Source of the DNA: Agriotes lineatus
Lineage: Eukaryota > Arthropoda > Insecta > Coleoptera > Elateridae
Assembly (NCBI GenBank): GCA_940337035.1
Contig: CALNHX010002792.1
Location: 103,728-167,727, forward strand
Reading direction: 5' to 3'
Length of the DNA: 64,000 nucleotides
Part shown: in pieces, positions 24,240-35,428 of the stretch
Position numbering within the stretch: the first letter of the stretch is position 1
Layout: every line of letters starts with the position of its first letter
Notes under the pieces: model-generated
Seen by the model: only the letters and a program-made list of their open reading frames with translations
What the model was told of the DNA's origin: nothing
The model's database searches: none
Translations under genes and position numbers: made by a program

Positions 24240-27060
24240 GCAGTGCGATAGTCAAAAGTAGCTTTAAATTATACCAGTAGCTATTTAAAACAGATATTGT
24301 CGCTTACTAACCCTCATATTGCAAGGGCTTATTCTTATGGCCCCTAAAAGCTATCCAAATCATATTTACAATGCCAATAAGCTGTAATAATACTTAATAA
24401 GTAACTTTTAGTATTGTAGATAGCCTTCAAAAATGCATATCTCGTGCATTGGAAATAACGCGAGCGTCGAAATTCCAGAATAGATATTTCCAAGAGCGCT
24501 AATAGACACATTTTTATATACTATTTCCGGCCGCCTATTACACTTCATATACCCAGAAGATGCCTTTCCGCATTGTATTTACGTTCAGTCAACCTCTAAT
24601 GGCATGAGCTGATACCTGTGTCGTACAAACGCTAACCAAATCATACGTATTTACAATGTCGTGGTACGGTGCGATAGTCAAAAGTAGCTTTAAATTATAC
24701 CAGAAGCTATTTAAAGCAAATATTGTCGTTTATTAACCCTCATATTGCAAGGGCTTATTCTCATGGCCCCTAAAAGCTATCGAAATCATTTTTACAATGC
24801 CAATAAGCAGAAATAATACTTAAAAGGTAACCTTTAGTATTGTAGATAGCCTTCAAAAGGACATATCTCGTGCATTGGAAATAACGCGAGCGTCGAGATG
24901 GCAGAATAGGTATTTCCAAGAGCGCTAATAGATACATTTTTATATACCCATTCCGGCCGGCTATTACACTTCATATACCCAGAAGATGCCTTTCCGCATT
25001 GTATTTACGTTCAGTCAACCTCTAGTGGAATGAGCTAATACCTGTGTCGTACAAACGCTAACCAAATCATACGTATTTACAATGTCGTGGTACGGTGCGA
25101 TAGTCAAAAGTAGCTTTAAATTATACCAGAAGCAGATATTGTCGTTTATTAACCCTCATATTGCAAGGGCTTATTCTTATGGCCCCTAAAAGCTATCCAA
25201 ATCATTTTTACAATGCCAATAAGCAGAAATAATACTTATCAGGTAACCTTTAGTATTGTAGATAGCCTTCAAAAGGACATATCTCGTGCATTGGAAATAA
25301 TGCAAGCGTCGAGATGGCAGAATAGGTATTTCAAAGAGCGCTAATAGACACATTTTTATATACTATTTCCGGCCGGCTATTACACTTCATATACCCAGAA
25401 GATGCCTTTCCGTATTGTATTTACGTTCAGTCAACCTCTAATGGCATGAGCTAATACCTGTGTCGTACAAACGCTAACCAAATCATACGTATTTACAATT
25501 TAGAGGTGCAGTGCGATAGTCAAAAGTAGCTTTAAATTATACCAGTAGCTATTTAAAACAGATATTGTCGCTTACTAACCCTCATATTGCAAGGGCTTAT
25601 TCTTATGGCCCGTAAAAGCTATCCAAATCATATTTACAATGCCAATAAGCAGTAATAATACTTAATAAGTAACTTTTAGTATTGTAGATAGCCTTCAAAA
25701 ATGCATATCTCGTGCATTGGAAATAACGCGAGCGACGAAATTCCAGAATAGATATTTCCAAGAGCGCTAATAGACACATTTTTATATACTATTTCCGGCC
25801 GGCTATTACACTTCATATACCCAGAAGATGCCTTTCCGCATTGTATTTACGTTCAGTTAACCTCTAATGGCATGAGCTAATACCTGTGTCGTACAAACGC
25901 TAACCAAATCATACGTATTTACAATGTAGAGGTGCAGTGCGATAGTCAAAAGTAGCTTTAAATTATACCAGAAGCTATTTAAAGCAGATATTGTCGCTTA
26001 TTAACCCTCATATTGCAAGGGCTTATTCTTATGGCCCCTAAAAGCTATCCAAATCATATTTACAATGCCAATAAGCAGTAATAATAATTAATAAGTAACT
26101 TTTAGTATTGTAGATAGCCTTCAAAAATGCATATCTCGTGCATTCGAAATAACGCGAGCGTTGAAATTCCAAAATAGATATTTTCAAGAGCGCTAATAGA
26201 CACATTTTTATATACTATTTCCGGCCGGCTATTACACTTCATATACCCAGAAGATGCCTTTCCGCATTGTATTTACGTTCAGTCAACCTCTAATGGCATG
26301 AGCTAATACCTGTGTCGTACAAACGCTAACCAAATCATACGTATTTACAATGTCGTGGTACGGTGCGATAGTCAAAAGTAGCTTTAAATTATACCAGAAG
26401 CTATTTAAAGCAGATATTGTCGTTTATTAACCCTCATATTGCAAGGGCTTATTCTCATGGCCCCTAAAAGCTATCGAAATCATTTTTACAATGCCAATAA
26501 GCAGAAATAATACTTAAAAGGTAACCTTTAGTATTGTAGATAGCCTTCAAAAGGACATATCTCGTGCATTGGAAATAACGCGAGCGTCGAGATGGCAGAA
26601 TAGGTATTTCCAAGAGCGCTAATAGATACATTTTTATATACCCATTCCGGCCGGCTATTACACTTCATATACCCAGAAGATGCCTTTCCGCATTGTATTT
26701 ACGTTCAGTCAACCTCTAGTGGAATGAGCTAATACCTGTGTCGTACAAACGCTAACCAAATCATACGTATTTACAATGTCGTGGTACGGTGCGATAGTCA
26801 AAAGTAGCTTTAAATTATACCAGAAGCAGATATTGCCGTTTATTAACCCTCATATTGCAAGGGCTTATTCTTATGGCCCCTAAAAGCTATCCAAATTATT
26901 TTTACAATGCCAATAAGCAGAAATAATACTTAACAGGTAACCTTTAGTATTGTAGATAGCCTTCAAAAGGACATATCTCGTGCATTGGAAATAATGCAAG
27001 CGTCGAGATGGCAGAATAGGTATTTCAAAGAGCGCTAATAGACACATTTTTATATACCAT
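24240..27060 (+). repeat. Local three- and four-monomer duplications
   Basis: A monomer with AGTAGCTATTTAAAACAG and CGCTTACTAACC recurs at an offset of about 1270 bp (24272 and 25542). A monomer with TATTCTCATGGCCCC and CTTAAAAGGTAACC recurs at an offset of 1694 bp (24761 and 26455). The overlapping offsets show successive small amplifications in the same stretch. Confidence 0.65.
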
Positions 27061-30000
27061 TTCCGGCCGGCTATTACACTTCATATACCCAGAAGATGCC
27101 TTTCCGCATTGTATTTAGGTTCAGTCAACCTCTAATGGCATGAGCTAATACCTGTGTCGTACAAACGCTAACCAAATCATACGTATTTACAATGTCGAGG
27201 TACGGTGCGATAGTCAAAAGTAGCTTTAAATTATACCAGTAGCTATTTAAAGCAGATATTGTCGTTTATTAACCCTCATATTGCAAGGGCTTATTCTTAT
27301 GGCCCCTAAAAGCTATCCAAATCATTTTTACAATGCCAATAAGCAGTAATAATACTTAACAGGTAACCTTTAGTATTGTAGATAGCCTTCAAAAGGACAT
27401 ATCTCGTGCATTGGAAATAACGCGAGCGTCGAGATGGCAGAATAGGTATTTCCAAGAGCGCTAATAGATACATTTTTATATACCCATTCCGGCCGGCTAT
27501 TACACTTCATATACCCAGAAGAGGCCTTTCCGCATTGTATTTACGTTCAGTCAACCTCTAATGGCATGAGCTAATACCTGTGTCGTACAAACGCTAACCA
27601 AATCATACGTATTTACAATGTAGAGGTGCAGTGCGATAGTCAAAAGTAGCTTTAAATTATACCAGAAGCTATTTAAAACAGATATTGTCGATTATTAACC
27701 CTCACATTGCAAGGACTTATTCTTATGGCCCCTAAAAGCTATCGAAATCATTTTTACAATGCAAATAAGCAAAAATAATACTTAACAGGTAACCTTTAGT
27801 ATTGTAGATAGCCTTCAAAAGGACATATCTCGTGCATTGGAAATAACGCCAGCGTCGAGATGGCAGAATAGGTATTTCCAAGAGCGCTAATAGACACCTT
27901 TTTATATACCCATTCCGGCCGGCTATTACACTTCATATACCCAGAAGATGCCTTTCCGCATTGTATTTACGTTCAGTCAACCTCTAGTGGAATGAGCTAA
28001 TACCTGTGTCGTTCAAACGCTAACCAAATCATACGTATTTACAATGTCGTGGTACGGTGCGATAGTCAAAAGTAGCTTTAAATTATACCAGAAGCAGATA
28101 TTGTCGTTTATTAACCCTCATATTGCAAGGGCTTATTCTTATGGCCCCTAAAAGCTATCCAAATCATTTTTACAATGCCAATAAGCAGAAATAATACTTA
28201 ACAGGTAACCTTTAGTATTGTAGATAGCCTTCAAAAGGACATATCTCGTGCATTGGAAATAATGCGAGCGTCGAGATGGCAGAATAGGTATTTCAAAGAG
28301 CGCTAATAGACACATTTTTATATACTATTTCCGGCCGGCTATTACACTTCATATACCCAGAAGATGCCTTTCCGCATTGTATTTACGTTCAGTCAACCTC
28401 TAATGGCATGAGCTAATACCTGTGTCGTACAAACGCTAACCAAATCATACGTATTTACAATGTCGTGGTACGGTGCGATAGTCAAAAGTAGCTTTAAATT
28501 ATACCAGTAGCCTATTTAAAGCAGATATTGTCGTTTATTAACCCTCATATTGCAAGGGCTTATTCTTATGGCCCCTAAAAGCTATCCAAATCATTTTTAC
28601 AATGCCAATAAGCAGAAATAATACTTAACAGGTAACCTTTAGTATTGTAGATAGCCTTCAAAAGGACATATCTCGTGCATTGGAAATAATGCGAGCGTCG
28701 AGATGGCAGAATAGGTATTTCAAAGGGCGCTAATAGACACATTTTTATATACTATTTCCGGCCGGCTATTACACTTCATATACCCAGAAGATGCCTTTCC
28801 GCATTGTATTTACGTTCAGTCAACCTCTAATGGCATGAGCTAATACCTGTGTCGTACAAACGCTAACCAAATCATACGTATTTACAATGTCGTGGTACGG
28901 TGCGATAGTCAAAAGTAGCTTTAAATTATACCAGTAGCTATTTAAAGCAGATATTGTCGTTTATTAACCCTCATATTGCAAGGGCTTATTCTTATGGCCC
29001 CTAAAAGCTATCCAAATCATTTTTACAATGCCAATAAGCAGTAATAATACTTAACAGGTAACCTTTAGTATTGTAGATAGCCTTCAAAAGGACATATCTC
29101 GTGCATTGGAAATAACGCGAGCGTCGAGATGGCAGAATAGGTATTTCCAAGAGCGCTAATAGATACATTTTTATATACCCATTCCGGCCGGCTATTACAC
29201 TTCATATACCCAGAAGATGCCTTTCCGCATTGTATTTACGTTCAGTCAACCTCTAGTGGAATGAGCTAATACCTGTGTCGTACAAACGCTAACCAAATCA
29301 TACGTATTTACAATGTAGAGGTGCAGTGCGATAGTCAAAAGTAGCTTTAAATTATACCAGAAGCTATTTAAAACAGATATTGTCGATTATTAACCCTCAC
29401 ATTGCAAGGACTTATTCTTATGGCCCCTAAAAGCTATCGAAATCATTTTTACAATGCAAATAAGCAAAAATAATACTTAACAGGTAACCTTTAGTATTGT
29501 AGATAGCCTTCAAAAGGACATATCTCGTGCATTGGAAATAACGCCAGCGTCGAGATGGTAGAATAGGTATTTCCAAGAGCGCTAATAGATACATTTTTAT
29601 ATACCCATTCCGGCCGGCTATTACACTTCATATACCCAGAAGATGCCTTTCCGCATTGTATTTACGTTCAGTCAACCTCTAGTGGAATGAGCTAATACCT
29701 GTGTCGTACAAACGCTAACCAAATCATACGTATTTACAATGTAGAGGTGCAGTGCGATAGTCAAAAGTAGCTTTAAATTATACCAGAAGCTATTTAAAAC
29801 AGATATTGTCGATTATTAACCCTCACATTGCAAGGACTTATTCTTATGGCCCCTAAAAGCTATCGAAATCATTTTTACAATGCAAATAAGCAAAAATAAT
29901 ACTTAACAGGTAACCTTTAGTATTGTAGATAGCCTTCAAAAGGACATATCTCGTGCATTGGAAATAATGCGAGCGTCGAGATGGCAGAATAGGTATTTCA

Positions 30001-33000
30001 AAGAGCGCTAATAGACACATTTTTATATACTATTTCCGGCCGGCTATTACACTTCATATACCCAGAAGATGCCTTTCCGCATTGTATTTACGTTCAGTCA
30101 ACCTCTAATGGCATGAGCTAATACCTGTGTCGTACAAACGCTAACCAAATCATACGTATTTACAATGTCGTGGTACGGTGCGATAGTCAAAAGTAGCTTT
30201 AAATTATACCAGTAGCCTATTTAAAGCAGATATTGTCGTTTATTAACCCTCATATTGCAAGGGCTTATTCTTATGGCCCCTAAAAGCTATCCAAATCATT
30301 TTTACAATGCCAAAAAGCAGTAATAATACTTAACAGGTAACCTTTAATATTGTAGATAGCCTTCAAAAGGACATATCTCGTGCATTGGAAATAACGCGAG
30401 CGTCGAGATGGCAGAATAGGTATTTCCAAGAGCGCTAATAGATACATTTTTATATACCCATTCCGGCCGGCTATTACACTTCATATACCCAGAAGATGCC
30501 TTTCCGCATTGTATTTACGTTCAGTCAACCTCTAGTGGAATGAGCTAATACCTGTGTCGTACAAACGCTAACCAAATCATACGTATTTACAATGTAGAGG
30601 TGCAGTGCGATAGTCAAAAGTAGCTTTAAATTATACCAGAAGCTATTTAAAACAGATATTGTCGATTATTAACCCTCACATTGCAAGGACTTATTCTTAT
30701 GGCCCCTAAAAGCTATCGAAATCATTTTTACAATGCAAATAAGCAAAAATAATACTTAACAGGTAACCTTTAGTATTGTAGATAGCCTTCAAAAGGACAT
30801 ATCTCGTGCATTGGAAATAACGCCAGCGTCGAGATGGCAGAATAGGTATTTCCAAGAGCGCTAATAGACACCTTTTTATATACCCATTCCGGCCGGCTAT
30901 TACACTTCATATACCCAGAAGATGCCTTTCCGCATTGTATTTACGTTCAGTCAACCTCTAGTGGAATGAGCTAATACCTGTGTCGTACAAACGCTAACCA
31001 AATCATACGTATTTACAATGTCGTGGTACGGTGCGATAGTCAAAAGTAGCTTTAAATTATACCAGAAGCAGATATTGTCGTTTATTAACCCTCATATTGC
31101 AAGGACTTATTCTTATGGCCCCTAAAAGGTATCCAAATCATTTTTACAATGCCAATAAGCAGAAATAATACTTAACAGGTAACCTTTAGTATTGTAGATA
31201 GCCTTCAAAAGGACATATCTCGTGCATTGGAAATAATGCGAGCGTCGAGATGGCAGAATAGGTATTTCAAAGAGCGCTAATAGACACATTTTTATATACT
31301 ATTTCCGGCCGGCTATTACACTTCATATACCCAGAAGATGCCTTTCCGCATTGTATTTACGTTCAGTCAACCTCTAATGGCATGAGCTAATACCTGTGTC
31401 GTACAAACGCTAACCAAGTCATACGTATTTACAATGTAGAGGTGCAGTGCGATAGTCAAAAGTAGCTTTAAATTATACCAGAAGCTATTTAAAGCAGATA
31501 TTGTCGCTTATTAACCCTCATATTGCAAGGGCTTATTCTTATGGCCCCTAAAAGCTATCCAAATCATATTTACAATGCCAATAAGCAGTAATAATACTTA
31601 ATAAGTAACTTTTAGTATTGTAGATAGCCTTCAAAAATGCATATCTCGTGCATTTGAAATAACGCCAGCGTTGAAATTCCAAAATAGATATTTCCAAGAG
31701 CGCTAATAGACACATTTTTATATACTATTTCCGGCCGGCTATTACACTTCATATACCCAGAAGATGCCTTTCCGCATTGTATTTACGTTCAGTCAACCTC
31801 TAATGGCATGAGCTAATACCTGTGTCGTACAAACGCTAACCAAATCATACGTATTTACAATGCCGTGGTACGGTGCGATAGTCAAAAGTAGCTTTAAATT
31901 ATACCAGAAGCTATTTAAAGCAGATATTGTCGTTTATTAACCCTCATATTGCAAGGGCTTATTCTTATGGCCCCTAAAAGCTATCCAAATCATATTTACA
32001 ATGCCAATAAGCAGTAATAATACTTAATAAGTAACTTTTAGTATTGTAGATAGCCTTCAAAAATGCATATCTCGTGCATTGGAAATAACGCGTGCGTTGA
32101 AATTCCAAAATAGATATTTCCAAGAGCTCTAATAGACACATTTTTATATACTATTTCCGGCCGGCTATTACACTTCATATACCCAGAAGATGCCTTTCCG
32201 CATTGTATTTACGTTCAGTCAACCTCTAATGGCATGAGCTAATACCTGTGTCGTACAAACGCTAACCAAATCATACGTATTTACAATGTCGTGGTACGGT
32301 GCGATAGTCAAAAGTAGCTTTAAATTATACCAGAAGCTATTTAAAGCAGATATTGTCGTTTATTAACCCTCATATTGCAAGGGCTTATTCTTATGGCCCC
32401 TAAAAGCTATAGAAATCATTTTTACAATGCCAATAAGAAGAAATAATACTTAACAGGTAACCTTTAGTATTGTAGATAGCCTTCAAAAGGACATATCTCG
32501 TGCATTGGAAATAACGCCAGCGTCGAGATTGCAGAATAGGTATTTCAAAGAGCGCTAATAGACACATTTTTATATACTATTTCCGGCCGGCTATTACACT
32601 TCATATACCCAGAAGATGCATTTCCGCATTGTATTTACGTTCAGTCAACCTCTAATGGCACGAGCTAATACCTGTGTCGTACAAACGCTAACAAAATCAT
32701 ACGTATTTACAATGTCGTGGTACGGTGCGATAGTCAAAAGTAGCTTTTAATTATACCAGAAGCTATTTAAAGCAGATATTGTCGTTTATTAACCCTCATA
32801 TTGCAAGGGCTTATTCTTATGGCCCCTAAGAGCTATAGAAATCATTTTTACAATGCCAATAAGAAGAAATAATACTTAACAGGTAACCTTTAGTATTGTA
32901 GATAGCCTTCAAAAGGAAATACCTCGTGCATTGGAAATAATGCGAGCGTCGAGATGGCAGAATAGGTATTTCAAAGAGCGCTAATAGACACATTTATATA

Positions 33001-35131
33001 TACTATTTCCGGCCGGCTATTACACTTCATATACCCAGAAAATGCCTTTCCGCATTGTATTTACGTTCAGTCAACCTCTAATGGCATGAGCTAATACCTG
33101 TGTCGTACAAACGCTAACCAAATCATACGTATTTACAATGTCGTGGTACGGTGCGATAGTCAAAAGTAGCTTTAAATTATACCAGAAGCTATTTAAAGCA
33201 GATATTGTCGTTTATTAACCCTCATATTGCAAGGGCTTATTCTTATGGCCCCTAAAAGCTATAGAAATCATTTTTACAATGCCAATAAGAAGAAATAATA
33301 CTTAACAGGTAACCTTTAGTATTGTAGATAGCCTTCAAAAGGACATATCTCGTGCATTGGAAATAACGCCAGCGTCGAGATTGCAGAATAGGTATTTCAA
33401 AGAGCGCTAATAGACACATTTTTATATACTATTTCCGGCCGGCTATTACACTTCATATACCCAGAAGATGCATTTCCGCATTGTATTTACGTTCAGTCAA
33501 CCTCTAATGGCATGAGCTAATACCTGTGTCGTACAAACGCTAACCAAATCATACGTATTTACAATGTCGTGGTACGGTGCGATAGTCAAAAGTAGCTTTA
33601 AATTATACCAGTAGCTATTTAAAGCTGATATTGTCGTTTATTAACCCTCATATTGCAAGGGCTTATTCTTATGGCCCCTAAAAGCTATCCAAATCATTTT
33701 TACAATGCCAATAAGCAGTAATAATACTTAACAGGTAACCTTTAGTATTGTAGATAGCCTTCAAAAGGACATATCTCGTGCATTGGAAATAACGCGAGCG
33801 TCGAGATGGCAGAATAGGTATTTCCAAGCGCGCTAATAGACACATTTTTATATACTATTTCCGGCCGGCTATTACACTTCATATACCCAGAAGATGCCTT
33901 TCCGCATTGTATTTACGTTCAGTCAACCTCTAATGGCATGAGCTAATACCTGTGTCGTACAAACGCTAACCAAATCATACGTATTTACAATGCCGTGGTA
34001 CGGTGCGATAGTCAAAAGTAGCTTTAAATTATACCATAAGCTATTTAAAGCAGATATTGTCGTTTATTAACCCTCATATTGCAAGGGCTTATTCTTATGG
34101 CCCCTAAAAGCTATCGAAATCATTTTTACAATGCCAATAAGCGGAAATAATACTTAACAGGTAACCTTTAGTATTGTAGATAGCCTTCAAAAGGACATAA
34201 CTCGTGCATAGGAAATAACGCCAGCGTCGAGATGGCAGAATAGGTATTTCAAAGAGCGCTAATAGACACATTTTTATATACTATTTCCGGCCGGCTATCA
34301 CACTTCATATACCCAGAAGATGCATTTCCGCATTGTATTTACGTTCAGTCAACCTCTAATGGCATGAGCTAATACCTGTGGCGTACAAACGCTAACCAAA
34401 TCATACGTATTTACAATGTCGTGGTACGGTGCGATAGTCAAAAATAGCTTTAAATTATACCAGAAGCTATTTAAAGCAGATATTGTCGTTTATTAACCCT
34501 CATATTGCAAGGGCTTATTCTTATGCCCCTAAAAGCTATAGAAATCATTTTTACAATGCCAATAAGAAGAAATAATACTTAACAGGTAACCTTTAGTATT
34601 GTAGATAGCCTTCAAAAGGACATATCTCGTGCATTGGAAATAACGCCACCGTCGAGATGGCAGAATAGGTATTTCAAAGAGCGCTAATAGACACATTTTT
34701 ATATACTATTTCCGGCCGGCTATTACACTTCATATACCCAGAAGATGCCTTTCCGCATTGTATTTACGTTCAGTCAACCTCTAATGGCATGAGCTAATAC
34801 CTGTGTCGTACAAACGCTAACCAAATCATACGTATTTACAATGTCGTGGTACGGTGCGATAGTCAAAAGTAGCTTTAAATTATACCAGTAGCGATTTAAA
34901 GCAGATATTGTCGTTTATTAACCCTCATATTGCAAGGGCTTATTCTTATGGCCCCTAAAAGCTATCCAAATCATTTTTACAATGCCAATAAGCAGTAATA
35001 ATACTTAACAGGTAACCTTTAGTATTGTAGATAGCCTTCAAAAGGACATATCTCGTGCATTGGAAATAACGCGAGCGTCGAGATGGCAGAATAGGTATTT
35101 CCAAGAGCGCTAATAGACACATTTTTATATA

Positions 35132-35362
35132 TGTATTGTTTGAGGCTTTCGCGGTTACTCGAATTATTCTTCTTATCATAGAATTTCGGCTTAGACCGCG
35201 TAGTATTTGTATATGAACACCCAGCATTTTCTGGCTTAATGTGCCTTGCACCTTGTGAAGTCGAGCAAAAACCCGCTCGATGGCCATGCTCTTTGGTGGC
35301 TCGTGTTGTTTGAGTATCTTGAGAACGAGGATACTTAGGCAGATTTGGCCGTTTTGCTGTTT
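35132..35362 (-). other. 3' terminal region of the Penelope-like element
   Basis: About 230 bp downstream (on the minus strand) of the ribozyme, ending at the satellite junction. Two overlapping frames are open through it, one beginning within the ribozyme, and both run on into satellite sequence. In complete Penelope-like elements this region is part of the terminal repeat and would also occur upstream of the gene, but that copy is absent here. No protein motif is recognised. Confidence 0.6.
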
Positions 35363-35428
35363 GTGCATCCATATTCACTAACGTTTCGCAAGACCTTGCA
35401 GCTTGCATCATCAGAGTGAAAGTCGCAC
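35363..35428 (-). ncRNA. Hammerhead ribozyme (type I, minimal stem III)
   Basis: On the minus strand the conserved core CUGAUGA lies at 35408-35414 and GAAA at 35384-35387. Stem II pairs GCAAG with CUUGC around a CUGCAAGGU loop, with one extra U beside the core. Stem I pairs UUCACU with AGUGAA (6 bp), then after an internal loop GUGC with GCAC. Stem III is only AC/GU with no loop. The predicted self-cleavage site follows GUU, between 35380 and 35379, which obeys the NUH rule. Hammerheads of this kind with very short stem III are known from Penelope-like elements, where they sit in the terminal repeats and are thought to process or cap the element RNA. The palindromic AACGUU suggests activity as a dimer. 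The outer stem abuts the stop codon of the reverse transcriptase gene. Confidence 0.87.

Larger units (their letters stand above)
16010..35131 (+). repeat. Satellite array, segment 3 (about 45 monomers)
   Basis: The same ~425-bp monomer runs uninterrupted for 19 kb, all in plus orientation. It mixes several types: a 416-bp form with AGAAGCAGATATTG; a form with AAAACAG, GATTATTAACCCTCACATTG and AAATAAGCAAAAAT; a form with AATAAGTAACTTTTAG and TTGAAATTCCAAAATAG; and a form with ATGCCCCTAAAAGC (one G lost) and AATAAGAAGAAAT. The segment breaks off at ATTTTTATATA where the Penelope-like element begins. Confidence 0.97.

Noticed and set aside
34955..35411. Minus-strand frames of 137 and 130 codons across the retroelement junction.
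   Set aside because: They run from the element's 3' region into satellite sequence and so are accidental fusions at the insertion boundary.
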